A stretch of 64,000 nt of DNA. Origin: SLNP01 sp964568875. GTDB taxonomy: Bacteria > Bacteroidota > Bacteroidia > Bacteroidales > VadinHA17. The notes below the pieces were generated by a model. It saw nothing but the letters and a program-made list of their open reading frames with translations. It did not search any database and was not told the origin of the DNA. The stretch lies in the NCBI GenBank assembly GCA_964568875.1, contig CAZMSH010000006.1:72698-136697 (forward strand), written 5' to 3'. The translations under genes and the position numbers were made by a program. This document shows positions 42,508 to 51,671 of this stretch, in pieces; positions within the stretch are counted from its first letter, which is position 1, and each line of letters opens with the position of its first letter.

Positions 42508-42908
42508 TTCCTGATCAAGTTGAAGGTCATCTTTACGCAGTTGCCCTTATCATTAAACTCTATTCCGTCAGACAACTTACGCATTAAAAAGACTCCACGA
42601 CCACTGATTTTTTCAATATTTTCGGGTTTGGTGGGATCAGGTATTATTTCCGGCCTGAAGCCATTACCCTGATCTCTGACAACGACAACAAGGCTGTTTC
42701 CGGCCTTCTCAAATATTACTTCCACCTTCTTTGCTTCATCTCTCTTATTTCCATGGTTTATTGCATTATTGACCGCTTCCATAACGGCAACAAGTACTTC
42801 TCCGTATGTCTCCTTTCCAATTGAAAACAGTGGAGAAACAGATTCAATAAACTCTTCAATCTTACGAAGGTTACCAATATTTGATCCTATCGTAATCTCT
42901 CTTTTCAT
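42504..42908 (-). CDS. RsbW-like serine kinase/anti-sigma ATPase domain protein
   Basis: 134 aa stand-alone HATPase_c_2 domain. N box EAVNNAINHGNK (44-55), G1 box DQGNGF (79-84), G2 box GRGVFLM (103-109). Similar proteins phosphorylate anti-sigma antagonists, but no sigma factor or antagonist gene is adjacent, so target unknown. ATGA overlap with ybeY. Confidence 0.87.
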   Translation of the reverse strand: MKREITIGSNIGNLRKIEEFIESVSPLFSIGKETYGEVLVAVMEAVNNAINHGNKRDEAKKVEVIFEKAGNSLVVVVRDQGNGFRPEIIPDPTKPENIEKISGRGVFLMRKLSDGIEFNDKGNCVKMTFNLIRN

Positions 42909-42962
42909 AAAAACAAGTATCCCTATTTATACCGATAATCCGACAATTTGTTACATCCCGCT

Positions 42963-44141
42963 TCAATTTTTTCCTGCCAGCCAGCTTTCGGGATTCTGAC
43001 GCTTCGTCTCTTCATAGACAAAAAAGTTCAATATCCCCTGGTTTGAGCCATCTGGTTCAAGGAACAAATCAGCGATCACATGTTTTGTCTCTATCATATC
43101 ACCCGGTTTGACCTTAACATTTATAAGATTCTGATAGACCGTGAGAAATTTACCATGCCTTATAATAACAGCCATATTTCCTCCGCTGATACCAATAACG
43201 CTTTTAACCTCTCCCCGGAATACAGCCCTCACCTGTGTTGCACCGCTGCATGTAATTTCTATTCCCGGATTATCAAGCTTAACATATTTCATAACCGGAT
43301 GCGGCTGTTCTCCATATTTTGATGTTATTATCCCTCTCTCAACAGGCCAGGGCAGCCTGCCCTTATTGCTTACAAAATCGTTCCCCACAAGTATTTGCTC
43401 TGGCGTTAATTCAGCTGTTTCAGCCTTCTTTCTCTCTTCTTCGATCATCCTGTTTATCTCGGTCTGAATCTGGCTGGCAATTCTTTTCTTAGTCTCAAGA
43501 TCCTGCCGCAGCTTTCTTTCTTGACCTGACAGCTGATTAATAAGTCTCTGCTGCTTCTGGTAGTCTGTTTGCAACTGCTGCTTCTGATTCTCTTCCCGGC
43601 TTCTAAGTTCATCTAATCTAAGTCGGTCGTTTTCAAGTCTCTCTCTCGTATCCTTTACCTGGATAACCAGATCATTTATTATTTCCGACTGCCTTCTGCG
43701 ATATTTAGCAGCCTGTTGTATATACTTCATTCGCTTGTAGCCCTGATTGAAATCTCTGGCTGAGAGCACAAAAATGGCAGGATGATACGACTTAATAACG
43801 CTCCAGGCAGATCTGATATTTGCTGCATAGTCGTTTCTCAGACTAACAAGATCGTTTTCCATCATAGTGGCCGAGAGTCTGTTCAATTCTATCCTTATAT
43901 TTAACAGATCTATCTCGCTTCTGAGCCCTGAAATGACATTCTCCCTAAGGCCAATACGGCTTCCGATTATTTTTAGCTCACTGGTACCTTCAGCACGCTT
44001 TCTAGAAGTAGCAATCAACATGTTGTTTACATATTCAATCTCTTCAAGCGTTTTCTTTCGTCTCTCTTCAAGTTCCGCCCTGCTCTGTGCCCTTAAAGGA
44101 GCCACTATCAGAATTAACAATATAATCGTAAAGATTCTCAT
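42963..44141 (-). CDS. EnvC-like murein hydrolase activator with degenerate LytM domain
   Basis: 392 aa. Signal peptide (1-18), long coiled coil (about 20-245), C-terminal M23/LytM domain (about 270-390). Zinc ligands of active M23 enzymes are lost: the HxxxD-type site reads NPGIEI and the HxH reads LNFFVYE, so it is probably an amidase activator like EnvC/NlpD, not a hydrolase. Common Bacteroidota order: this gene, DUF4292, TPR protein. Acts in cell division (inference from family). Confidence 0.9.
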   Translation of the reverse strand: MRIFTIILLILIVAPLRAQSRAELEERRKKTLEEIEYVNNMLIATSRKRAEGTSELKIIGSRIGLRENVISGLRSEIDLLNIRIELNRLSATMMENDLVSLRNDYAANIRSAWSVIKSYHPAIFVLSARDFNQGYKRMKYIQQAAKYRRRQSEIINDLVIQVKDTRERLENDRLRLDELRSREENQKQQLQTDYQKQQRLINQLSGQERKLRQDLETKKRIASQIQTEINRMIEEERKKAETAELTPEQILVGNDFVSNKGRLPWPVERGIITSKYGEQPHPVMKYVKLDNPGIEITCSGATQVRAVFRGEVKSVIGISGGNMAVIIRHGKFLTVYQNLINVKVKPGDMIETKHVIADLFLEPDGSNQGILNFFVYEETKRQNPESWLAGKN

Positions 44142-44142
44142 T

Positions 44143-44907
44143 TCATCTTTCTATTCGATAACCAGCCGGTATTTCAAAATCAATCTTACCCTTCCAGTTC
44201 AGTTCAGTATCTTCATATGTCAGTTTCATATTTAAAATACCGCTCTCCTCTGCAATTTCAACACTTGAAGGATAGTACAAACCCTCAGTACCGGTAATAA
44301 AACCAGATGCCTGAATAACTATCTTCCGTCCAAAAGTCATATCAGTTATCTGAAATCTATGAACCTTTGCAACATCGCAATCTGTATTTAATAAAATATC
44401 AGCCCATTCTGCATTAAGAGGCAGGTACTGACTACAGTCTATAGCTCTTCGCTTTATCATGGATCCCTCAGGCACATCTCCCATCAACAAAGGCAGCATT
44501 TCATAAGTGAGACCGAAATCTCTTTTCAGTTGATCCCATTCCATTAAAGTAGCAGTTCTGCCTACTCTGTCCAATATAGTAACCGCATTCTTGTCAGCAT
44601 ATATTCTTGCAATTTCTATTCCTGCAAATGTTCTTATGCTGGCAAGCCACTTACCATCATCTGATACACGGAGATTCATTGTAAATCTCTCCCTGTTGCC
44701 TCCTGTAATCAGTTCAACTCTGCCTTTCCTTATATAGAGCCCCGATTTTACTATATTATTAGCAAGTATATCATTATACATCATGTGTTTACGTGGCAGA
44801 GAGTCGTTTTCATCAGTTGCTGCTCCCCTCCTCAGAACACTACAGCCTGAGGTCGCAATCAATACAACACATGATATTAATAAAGCTATTTTACCAACCT
44901 TTTGCAT
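44143..44907 (-). CDS. DUF4292 lipoprotein (LolB/LppX-like fold)
   Basis: 254 aa. Lipobox ATSGC (Cys22). DUF4292 is a Bacteroidota family with similarity to lipoprotein-carrier beta sheets such as LolB; the lack of a canonical LolB in Bacteroidota makes a lipoprotein-sorting role an attractive idea but unproven. Its start overlaps the TPR gene by 22 bp and its end is 1 bp from the EnvC-like start. Confidence 0.88.
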   Translation of the reverse strand: MQKVGKIALLISCVVLIATSGCSVLRRGAATDENDSLPRKHMMYNDILANNIVKSGLYIRKGRVELITGGNRERFTMNLRVSDDGKWLASIRTFAGIEIARIYADKNAVTILDRVGRTATLMEWDQLKRDFGLTYEMLPLLMGDVPEGSMIKRRAIDCSQYLPLNAEWADILLNTDCDVAKVHRFQITDMTFGRKIVIQASGFITGTEGLYYPSSVEIAEESGILNMKLTYEDTELNWKGKIDFEIPAGYRIER

Positions 44908-46610
44908 TCTTCAATATTAACTCTCAGTTCCTCTTCCGGGCCTCCCATTTTAATTGCCCTCTCCCATGCCTCTATTGCCTCTCTGTATTTCTTTCTTGCC
45001 TTTAGTATATATCCATAATGTTTAAAATATTCAGCATCGTCATTATCATCTGACTCTGCTATTCGCTTGATAACCCTCTCTGCCCTGACGTATTTACCCT
45101 GCTTATATAATACCCATGCATAAGTATCATTAAAGACGTTATAATCATCTTCCACATTCACGACCTTTTCTATCATCTTACGTGCCTCTCTTAACCTTAT
45201 ACCCTTTTCGGCAAGAAAATAAGCATAGTTATTTAGTATGATCAGATCATCCGGCTCTATTTTCAGCGCTTCATCAAACTTTGCAAATGCTTCTGCACTC
45301 TTCCCCATTCTGTAAAGAGCATCCGCCTCCATTGAAAGTATCTGCATCGCAAGCTCCTGATTGTTGTTTAAAAGTCTTCTTGCCCTGTTCAGTTGCTCAA
45401 GTGCTTCATCAAAAAAACCAATTTGTGTAGCAGACAATGCATTCATCAATTTAGGCAGTATCGCGGTATTAAAATTGCGTACAGCCTGTGAAGAAAGCGA
45501 ATACAGCTTTTCATAATCGCTTTTATCTGCAAGCAGAAGTAAAAGCTTCTCCCAGGCGTAATAGCCTTCAGGCCATTTCTTTACATAAATCTCCAGTAAT
45601 TCTATTGCCTCGTCTGTGCGTCCGGATACCTGATACAATTCAGGACGCAATAAAAACACCAACGGATTTTCTTCATGTGAAGCCTCAAGCACCCGCAGTG
45701 ATATTTCAAATTCATTGGAAAACTCCTTTGTTATAGCAGGATCTTCAAGCTGCGATGCAAAGAAATTTACCTTATCCTCTGCAGATATACTCTCCTTAAG
45801 CGCAACGGTATTTAACAGACTGAAAATATCAGCATAATTACTTTCCTGCCTGAAAAATTCAGCCAATGAAAAAAGAACTTCAATATTATCAGGCTCAGCA
45901 TTAACAAGCTCTTCATATACACCGGCCGCCTTTTCATTTTCTCCTGTATCACGATACAATTCAGCAAGAATCCCAAGAAAGGAATACTCTTCGGGATGGG
46001 TATCAATCAGAACATTCAGCTTACTCTCAGCTTCCTGGTATTTCTTCATTTTAATAAGACTTCTGACAAGAGGTATTGCCGAGGCCCCTCCAACACTGTA
46101 TTTATCATCAAAATACCTGAAAATGTTCGCTGCTTCATTGTATTTACCTGCTTCATAATAGAGGTTTCCCAGAGTATATTTCACCTCTTCCTCCTGCGGG
46201 AAAGTCTTATTGGCTTTTTCATAGTAAATTATTGCACTGTCAGTCATTCCCTTTTTGTAGTAAGCATTCGCCACAAGCATAAAATGCCATATATTCTCGT
46301 TTCTTTCCAGTGCAGCACTCCCATATCTGACTGCCTCATCCATGTTACCCGTAAAGTATGAAATCTGACCAATCTGGTACCATGCCCCATCGCGCTCAGG
46401 CGCTATGTTTATGCATTCTTCAAACATTGACAAGGCATTTGCCGAAGATCCAATGAGTTTATGCCTTAAACCCTCAACGTAGTAGTACTCATATTTCTCG
46501 TTTCTCTCCTGCTTCCTCAATGCAGCAGATGTTGAAGGTGCTGTTCCCCTGTTGCAGGAAACAGGCAGCAACAATAATAACGTCAGTATAAAATATATCC
46601 CTTGTTTCAT
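44886..46610 (-). CDS. Tetratricopeptide repeat lipoprotein
   Basis: 574 aa. Lipobox LPVSC (Cys19), then roughly a dozen TPR units through most of the protein (for example WYQIGQISYFTGNMDEAVRYG, VKYTLGNLYYEAGKYNEAANIF). A scaffold for protein contacts at the membrane; partners unknown, though conservation next to DUF4292 hints at one pathway. Its ATG overlaps the TGA of the dut remnant. Confidence 0.92.
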   Translation of the reverse strand: MKQGIYFILTLLLLLPVSCNRGTAPSTSAALRKQERNEKYEYYYVEGLRHKLIGSSANALSMFEECINIAPERDGAWYQIGQISYFTGNMDEAVRYGSAALERNENIWHFMLVANAYYKKGMTDSAIIYYEKANKTFPQEEEVKYTLGNLYYEAGKYNEAANIFRYFDDKYSVGGASAIPLVRSLIKMKKYQEAESKLNVLIDTHPEEYSFLGILAELYRDTGENEKAAGVYEELVNAEPDNIEVLFSLAEFFRQESNYADIFSLLNTVALKESISAEDKVNFFASQLEDPAITKEFSNEFEISLRVLEASHEENPLVFLLRPELYQVSGRTDEAIELLEIYVKKWPEGYYAWEKLLLLLADKSDYEKLYSLSSQAVRNFNTAILPKLMNALSATQIGFFDEALEQLNRARRLLNNNQELAMQILSMEADALYRMGKSAEAFAKFDEALKIEPDDLIILNNYAYFLAEKGIRLREARKMIEKVVNVEDDYNVFNDTYAWVLYKQGKYVRAERVIKRIAESDDNDDAEYFKHYGYILKARKKYREAIEAWERAIKMGGPEEELRVNIEECKRLVK

Positions 46611-46846
46611 GAATTCCTCCCAATCTGACCGAAGTCGCTCCTGACCCGCTCTGTGTTTACCCCGTTCATGTGATTGTGCGATCTGCCTGCATCATGTTTT
46701 TTCACAACTTTCTTAATCTCTGGTTCTTCTTGTAGCAGCACCATGGCTTCCTCTAAATTTTCGCTCCGGAGGTTCACGGAAGCTGCTCCGATATTGTACT
46801 TATGAAGCCGGTAATTCCTGCTATTGATATATTTATGTTGATTCAT
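46607..46846 (-). pseudogene. Decayed dUTPase (dut) remnant with internal deletion
   Basis: 79 codons. The N-terminal segment LHKYNIGAASVNLRSENLEEAMVL aligns with dUTPase motif I (LPxYATxGSAGMDLRANLxEPIVL). The C-terminal VVKKHD and TERVRSDFGQIG align with VIARHE and motif V TERGxGGFGSTG. Motifs II-IV, about 60 residues with the catalytic Asp and uracil pocket, are missing in frame, and motif I Asp is Asn. dut sits at this spot, between a flippase and the TPR gene, in related genomes (from memory). The frame still ends in an ATGA overlap with the TPR gene, so it may persist as a leader ORF. A small unrelated protein is the alternative. Confidence 0.65.
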
Positions 46847-46904
46847 AACTAGCCTATCTGAATTTCATATCTTGTTCCAATCATGCCGGGCACCTCCAAT
46901 AATC

Positions 46905-48380
46905 CTATATGTTCCTTTTCAGGTACAAAGAAAGGGTTTTATCTCGTCTCTCTGCCAGAAGAATAAACGCGCTGATCAGTAAAAGATTAACCCCCAGTTC
47001 TAAAACTGTGCTTTTCCATTCTATTAATAACGAGAACACGACAATTGCTATTGCTATTACCGTATAAAACAAGATCTTCCCGACCTCGTAGTTTATCCTG
47101 TAAAATTTCCTTCCGGCTGACCATGAAAGAGTTACCATCGCCATATAGCATGCGACATGTGCCCAGGCTGACGCCATATATCCGTAAACAGGAATAAGAA
47201 AAACATTTATCAGTATTGTTATAACAGCCCCTGAGAATGTAAAATAAGCTCCATAGCGGGTCATGTCATTTATCTTATACCAGACACTCAGGTTGAGATA
47301 TATCCCGTAAAGCAGATATGCAAAACTAACTATCGGAACCACTATTATTGATTCTCGAAATATTGGTCCGACAAAATATTGAACTACAGGGATGAAAAGA
47401 TTCAATGCCAGAAACAGTACCAGGGCTGATATTACAAAATGCTTCATTACGAAAGCATATGTCTCTTTAGCATCGCTTTTGCCTGCCTTCTCGAAAAAGA
47501 ATGGCTCTGCCGCAAACCTGAACATCTGCACAAACAGGGACATGAGAACCGCAATCTTATAGCCTCCGCCATATTCACCAACTAGGTCGAGTCCGTCGCT
47601 GCCCTCAGCCAGCCTGCGCAATAATATTTTATCCACTACATCATTAATGGTTCCTGCAATACCGGCAATGAGCAGGGGCAAAGAATAGTTTATCATGCGC
47701 TTCCAGGTGCTCCAGCTGAACGAAGGCTTTACTTTCAGAATTACCGGCAGAAGCATGATCAGGGTTGCCGTGCTTCCGATCAGGTTTCCGAGGAATACGT
47801 AACCTATGAGATAGTCAGGATCATAAAAGGAAAGTACAAATTTGTTACCTCGTTCATACATTCCCGGGGCGATTTTAATAAGGAAAACAATAGTGCTTAC
47901 TGTTATTACGACATTGGCTATCTTAATTGCACTAAACAACAATGGCCTTTCATCTCTTCGAAGTTTTGCAAACGGTATTGCACAGAAAGCATCAACAGCA
48001 ACTATTGCAGTAAATAATCTTATATAACTTGTATTCTCACGGTAATTAAAAAATGCAGCAACATCATTTATAAAGAGGTTTGTAAACAGAATAAACAATG
48101 ACGATGTAATAAACAGACTGGTAAGAGCTGTTCCATATGTTTTTTTCAGGTCGGATGCTTTCTGAGAAAATCTGAAAAAGCCTGTCTCCATACCATATGT
48201 AAGGGCGACCAGTAATAGCACCATCCATGCATACAACTCAACGATAACACCGTAATCAGCGCGTGTCTGCAATGTGTAGGTATAAAGAGGCGTAAGAACA
48301 ACATAGTTCAGGAACCTGGGAACCATGGTTCCGACACCATAAATGACCGTTTGACCTGCCAGCCGTCTTACTTCCTTCAT
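46905..48380 (-). CDS. Polysaccharide/lipid-linked oligosaccharide flippase (MATE/MOP superfamily)
   Basis: 491 aa, about fourteen helices. Starts EVRRLAGQTVIYGVGTMVPRFLNYVVLTPLYTY, the standard Bacteroidota flippase opening. Moves undecaprenyl-linked sugars across the inner membrane; glycan unknown. The frame extends to a TTG at 48398, but that TTG is the end of the -7 promoter box, so ATG 48380 is used. Leader is then only about 10 nt. Confidence 0.9.
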   Translation of the reverse strand: MKEVRRLAGQTVIYGVGTMVPRFLNYVVLTPLYTYTLQTRADYGVIVELYAWMVLLLVALTYGMETGFFRFSQKASDLKKTYGTALTSLFITSSLFILFTNLFINDVAAFFNYRENTSYIRLFTAIVAVDAFCAIPFAKLRRDERPLLFSAIKIANVVITVSTIVFLIKIAPGMYERGNKFVLSFYDPDYLIGYVFLGNLIGSTATLIMLLPVILKVKPSFSWSTWKRMINYSLPLLIAGIAGTINDVVDKILLRRLAEGSDGLDLVGEYGGGYKIAVLMSLFVQMFRFAAEPFFFEKAGKSDAKETYAFVMKHFVISALVLFLALNLFIPVVQYFVGPIFRESIIVVPIVSFAYLLYGIYLNLSVWYKINDMTRYGAYFTFSGAVITILINVFLIPVYGYMASAWAHVACYMAMVTLSWSAGRKFYRINYEVGKILFYTVIAIAIVVFSLLIEWKSTVLELGVNLLLISAFILLAERRDKTLSLYLKRNI

Positions 48381-48395
48381 TAAAAAGATTTTTCG

Positions 48396-48403
48396 CAAAT
48401 ATA
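48396..48403 (-). promoter_or_regulatory. -7 promoter element of the flippase gene (TATATTTG on minus strand)
   Basis: Exact TAnnTTTG on the minus strand, 15 bp before the ATG; fixes the start codon choice. Confidence 0.6.
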
Positions 48404-48481
48404 TGCATCACGTTCCACTAATCAGAAACGGCAGTTGGCGAAATATGAACCTGTGCCGTGAAATATTAACATTATTATGAA

Positions 48482-48489
48482 TAACTTTG
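48482..48489 (+). promoter_or_regulatory. -7 promoter element of the peptidylprolyl isomerase gene (TAACTTTG)
   Basis: Exact TAnnTTTG, 27 bp before the ATG, divergent from the flippase promoter. Confidence 0.6.
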
Positions 48490-48516
48490 CACCTGTTCAA
48501 TTAAAACCCCGAAATA

Positions 48517-49329
48517 ATGAAAAAGATCTTCTTGATTTTGCTGGTTATGATTGCCATTGCAGGCTGTCAGAATAAAAAGGAGACTGATGAGACTGTGTAT
48601 GTCAGACTTGAAACCACACATGGTGATATTACACTGATGCTTTATGATGAGACTCCTCTGCATCGGAATAACTTTGTTGAACTTGTTAAGTCAGGTTTTT
48701 ATGATGATATTCTCTTCCACCGCATAATCGATGGTTTCATGATACAGACAGGGAATCCCCAGACTCGCGGTACTTATATTGAAGGTGCAGATCTTTCAAA
48801 GTACAGATACACAATACCGGCTGAAATTGTTCCGGGGTTATTTCACAAAAAGGGTGCTGTTGCCGCTGCCCGTACCGGAGATTCATCCAATCCGCTGAGG
48901 GCGTCATCTTCAACACAATTTTACATAGTACAGGGCGTCACTCACGATTCAGCACAGATTATCAGGCAGGAAGAACGCATCAACGATAATATCAGGATGA
49001 ATATGTATTACAGGTTCATGGCAGAGGAGAGGGCTCAGGCTGATTCTGCCGGACTGCAGCTGTCGACCGCAGAGCTTCAGGAAAAAGCCACCATAAGAAT
49101 TGATGAATATTTTAAAAACATTGAGCCATATAATATCCCTGAAGACCAGAAGGCTGTATATGCAACTGAAGGAGGTACTCCTCATCTTGATATGAACTAT
49201 ACAGTATTCGGCCAGGTTCTCGAAGGTTTTGAGGTGATAGACAAAATAGCTGCCGAACCGAGAGACCGGTCAGACAGGCCTCTTTCCGATACGGTCAGAA
49301 TATTAAAGGCTGAAATTGTGAAAAGATAA
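48517..49329 (+). CDS. Cyclophilin-type peptidylprolyl isomerase lipoprotein
   Basis: 270 aa. Lipobox AIAGC (Cys17). Cyclophilin core: ITLMLYDETPLHRNNFVELVKSGFYDDILFHRIIDGFMIQTG, then SSTQFYIVQG and NYTVFGQVLEGFEVIDKIA. A helical insertion of about 80 residues (150-220) sits between the two halves, common in Bacteroidota. Folds exported proteins by proline isomerisation. Next gene pheS starts 15 bp later. Confidence 0.93.
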   Translation: MKKIFLILLVMIAIAGCQNKKETDETVYVRLETTHGDITLMLYDETPLHRNNFVELVKSGFYDDILFHRIIDGFMIQTGNPQTRGTYIEGADLSKYRYTIPAEIVPGLFHKKGAVAAARTGDSSNPLRASSSTQFYIVQGVTHDSAQIIRQEERINDNIRMNMYYRFMAEERAQADSAGLQLSTAELQEKATIRIDEYFKNIEPYNIPEDQKAVYATEGGTPHLDMNYTVFGQVLEGFEVIDKIAAEPRDRSDRPLSDTVRILKAEIVKR

Positions 49330-49344
49330 TCTTCGATCACAACA

Positions 49345-50382
49345 ATGAGAGAGACTATTGAAAGACTGAAGAGAGAAGTTGAGTCATTCTCATTTGATGA
49401 TAGCGGATCTGCTGAAAGCTTCAGGCTCCGCTATCTCAGTCGCAAAGGATTGATACCTGAGCTTTTCGACCGGTTCAGAACCATCCCCGCAGAGCAGAAA
49501 AAAGAGACCGGAAAGGCTTTGAATGAACTTAAGAATCTCGCACAGGATCTCTATGATCTTAACAGCACTGCCGGTTCCGGAAAGACTGATCAAACCGGTT
49601 TCGACCACACCAGGCCGGTTTATCCTGTTGAGCTTGGCTCAAGACATCCCATTTCCATCGTGCGTAATGAGCTGATCTCTATTTTCTCCAGGATAGGTTT
49701 CACGGTATCCGAAGGTCCTGAAATAGAAGACGATAATCATGTTTTTTCAAAACTGAACTTCGCTCCTGATCATCCTGCACGTGATATGCAGGACACCTTT
49801 TACATTTCCCGTATTTCTGATGAAGAATCATCTGTTGATGATATTCTGCTGCGTACACATACCTCTTCAGTACAGGTTCGTGTTATGGAAAACCAGAAAC
49901 CGCCCATCAGAACGATTTCTCCCGGAAGAGTATTCAGGAATGAGGCTGTGTCTGCCCGTGCCCATTGCATCTTTCATCAGGTAGAGGGCCTTTATATAGA
50001 CACCCGGGTCTCCTTTGCCGATCTTCGTCAGACATTGTTTTATTTCTGTCGTGAAATGTTTGGTCCCAAAACAGAAATACGACTCCGTCCGTCATACTTT
50101 CCGTTTACAGAGCCCTCAGCCGAACTTGATGTGAGCTGCCGGCTCTGCTCAGGCAAAGGATGTAATGTGTGCAAATATACCGGATGGCTCGAGGTGCTTG
50201 GTTGTGGAATGGTTCATCCCGCCGTACTGGAGGCTTGCGAAATAGACAGTGAAAAATATACAGGCTTTGCTTTTGGTATGGGTATTGAAAGAATAGCCAT
50301 GCTTAAATACAGGGTAGATGATTTAAGGCTCTACTTTGAAAATGATGTAAGATTCCTTTCTCAGTTCAGGTCTTCAATTTAG
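49345..50382 (+). CDS. pheS: Phenylalanyl-tRNA synthetase alpha subunit
   Basis: 345 aa, standard length. N-terminal coiled coil (1-75), class II core with motif 2 HCIFHQVEGLYID, motif 3 GFAFGMGIERIAMLKY, and FTEPSAELDVSC. Four-Cys knuckle CRLCSGKGCNVC near 262-273. Charges tRNA-Phe together with PheT, which is not in the window. Confidence 0.97.
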   Translation: MRETIERLKREVESFSFDDSGSAESFRLRYLSRKGLIPELFDRFRTIPAEQKKETGKALNELKNLAQDLYDLNSTAGSGKTDQTGFDHTRPVYPVELGSRHPISIVRNELISIFSRIGFTVSEGPEIEDDNHVFSKLNFAPDHPARDMQDTFYISRISDEESSVDDILLRTHTSSVQVRVMENQKPPIRTISPGRVFRNEAVSARAHCIFHQVEGLYIDTRVSFADLRQTLFYFCREMFGPKTEIRLRPSYFPFTEPSAELDVSCRLCSGKGCNVCKYTGWLEVLGCGMVHPAVLEACEIDSEKYTGFAFGMGIERIAMLKYRVDDLRLYFENDVRFLSQFRSSI

Positions 50383-50401
50383 TAGTATCAATGCCTTATT
50401 G

Positions 50402-50815
50402 TTACTCATAAATGATCTCGCTGGTAATCTCGATGCTCTGCTTGTAGCTGTAACTTACGCCGCAGAATTTCTCATGTGACATATTGATCGCCTGTTCAAC
50501 CTTCTCATGAGGAATATTTTCACCACTGAGAAAAAATTTAATATGCATAGTATCGAAATGCCGTGGATGATCCTCCGTAACATGTCCGCTTACCTCTACT
50601 CTGAGACTGGTAAACGGTACTCTCATTTTTCTCAGTATAGAGGCAACATCCATTCCGGTACATCCGCCCAATGCTACCAGCATCAAACTTTTAGGCCTTG
50701 GTCCTTCGTTGTTGCCCCCAAAATCCTTTGAAGAATCGATAGTCAGACTATGGCCGTTCACATCTACCTCAAACGACATATTACCCTTGAGTGTCAGTTT
50801 TGCAATATCATCCAT
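50402..50815 (-). CDS. OsmC/Ohr family protein
   Basis: 137 aa. Peroxidatic Cys52 (ALGGCTGMD) and resolving Cys118 (EKFCGVSYS) are present. Reduces organic hydroperoxides in characterised members. The minus-strand box TACTTTTG (complement of 50851-50858) upstream is a good -7 element. Convergent with pheS. Confidence 0.9.
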   Translation of the reverse strand: MDDIAKLTLKGNMSFEVDVNGHSLTIDSSKDFGGNNEGPRPKSLMLVALGGCTGMDVASILRKMRVPFTSLRVEVSGHVTEDHPRHFDTMHIKFFLSGENIPHEKVEQAINMSHEKFCGVSYSYKQSIEITSEIIYE

Positions 50816-50914
50816 ATTATGTTAAATAAATGTTTTAATATGATTTTTAGCAAAAGTAAACAATTATATCAAAGGTATTTATAATCTTTGTGGGATAACT
50901 GAACTTCTGGTATT

Positions 50915-51625
50915 ATGAAACAACACGATATTCACATTCCTTTTTGTGACAAATGTGCCGTTGAAACCAATTCGCTCTTCCGTCACCTCACCAGGGAAGA
51001 GCTTGACACTATAAATTTTGAAAAAGATTTCAGGCATTACCGGCGTGGTGATGTGCTATATCAGGAAGGCAACAGAATAAATGGTTTTTATTGTATTAAC
51101 AAAGGTATTATCAAAGTCTTCAAAACCGGCTTCGACGGAAAGGAGCAGATCATCAGATTCGCAAAAAAAGGTGACATAATTGCCTACCGCTCCGTTATCA
51201 GCAACGAACCGGCCTGTACCACTGCTGAAGTAATTGAAGACAGTTACGTTTGTTTCATTCCTTCTGATGTCTTGTTCACCTTTGTAAAGTCAAATCCTTC
51301 CTTCTCCTTCGAACTAATGAAGTTAACCTGTCATGAGCTCGAAGAAGCCAACTCATACATAACAGACATTGCCCAGAAAACTGTCAGGGAGCGTCTTGCC
51401 GAGGTTTTGCTTCATCTTGTAGAAGAATTCGGACTGGACGAGAGTAAATATCTTAGAATTTCTCTAACCAGAGAAGAGCTGGCAAATATAGTTGGAACCG
51501 CTACTGAATCTGTAATCAGATTATTGTCGGAATTCAAGAGTGACAAGCTTATTGAGCTGCACGGAAGGAAAATAAAAGTTATCGACACCAGGGGACTTGA
51601 AAAAGTAAGCAACATTTTCGGTTAA
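50915..51625 (+). CDS. Crp/Fnr family transcriptional regulator
   Basis: 236 aa. Cyclic-nucleotide-like domain (about 20-135, GDVLYQEGNRINGFYCINKGIIKVF) and C-terminal winged helix (165-220, LTREELANIVGTATESVIRLLSEFKSDKLI). The N-terminus has Cys11-x-x-Cys14 plus further Cys (CTTAEV, YVCFIP), reminiscent of Fe-S or redox sensing in FNR, but the spacing is not classic. Regulon unknown; respiratory genes in this window are candidates only. Confidence 0.9.
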   Translation: MKQHDIHIPFCDKCAVETNSLFRHLTREELDTINFEKDFRHYRRGDVLYQEGNRINGFYCINKGIIKVFKTGFDGKEQIIRFAKKGDIIAYRSVISNEPACTTAEVIEDSYVCFIPSDVLFTFVKSNPSFSFELMKLTCHELEEANSYITDIAQKTVRERLAEVLLHLVEEFGLDESKYLRISLTREELANIVGTATESVIRLLSEFKSDKLIELHGRKIKVIDTRGLEKVSNIFG

Positions 51626-51671
51626 AATCCCCCTCTGACGAAAGAGGCAGATGGCTTGTCCTGTTATACTT

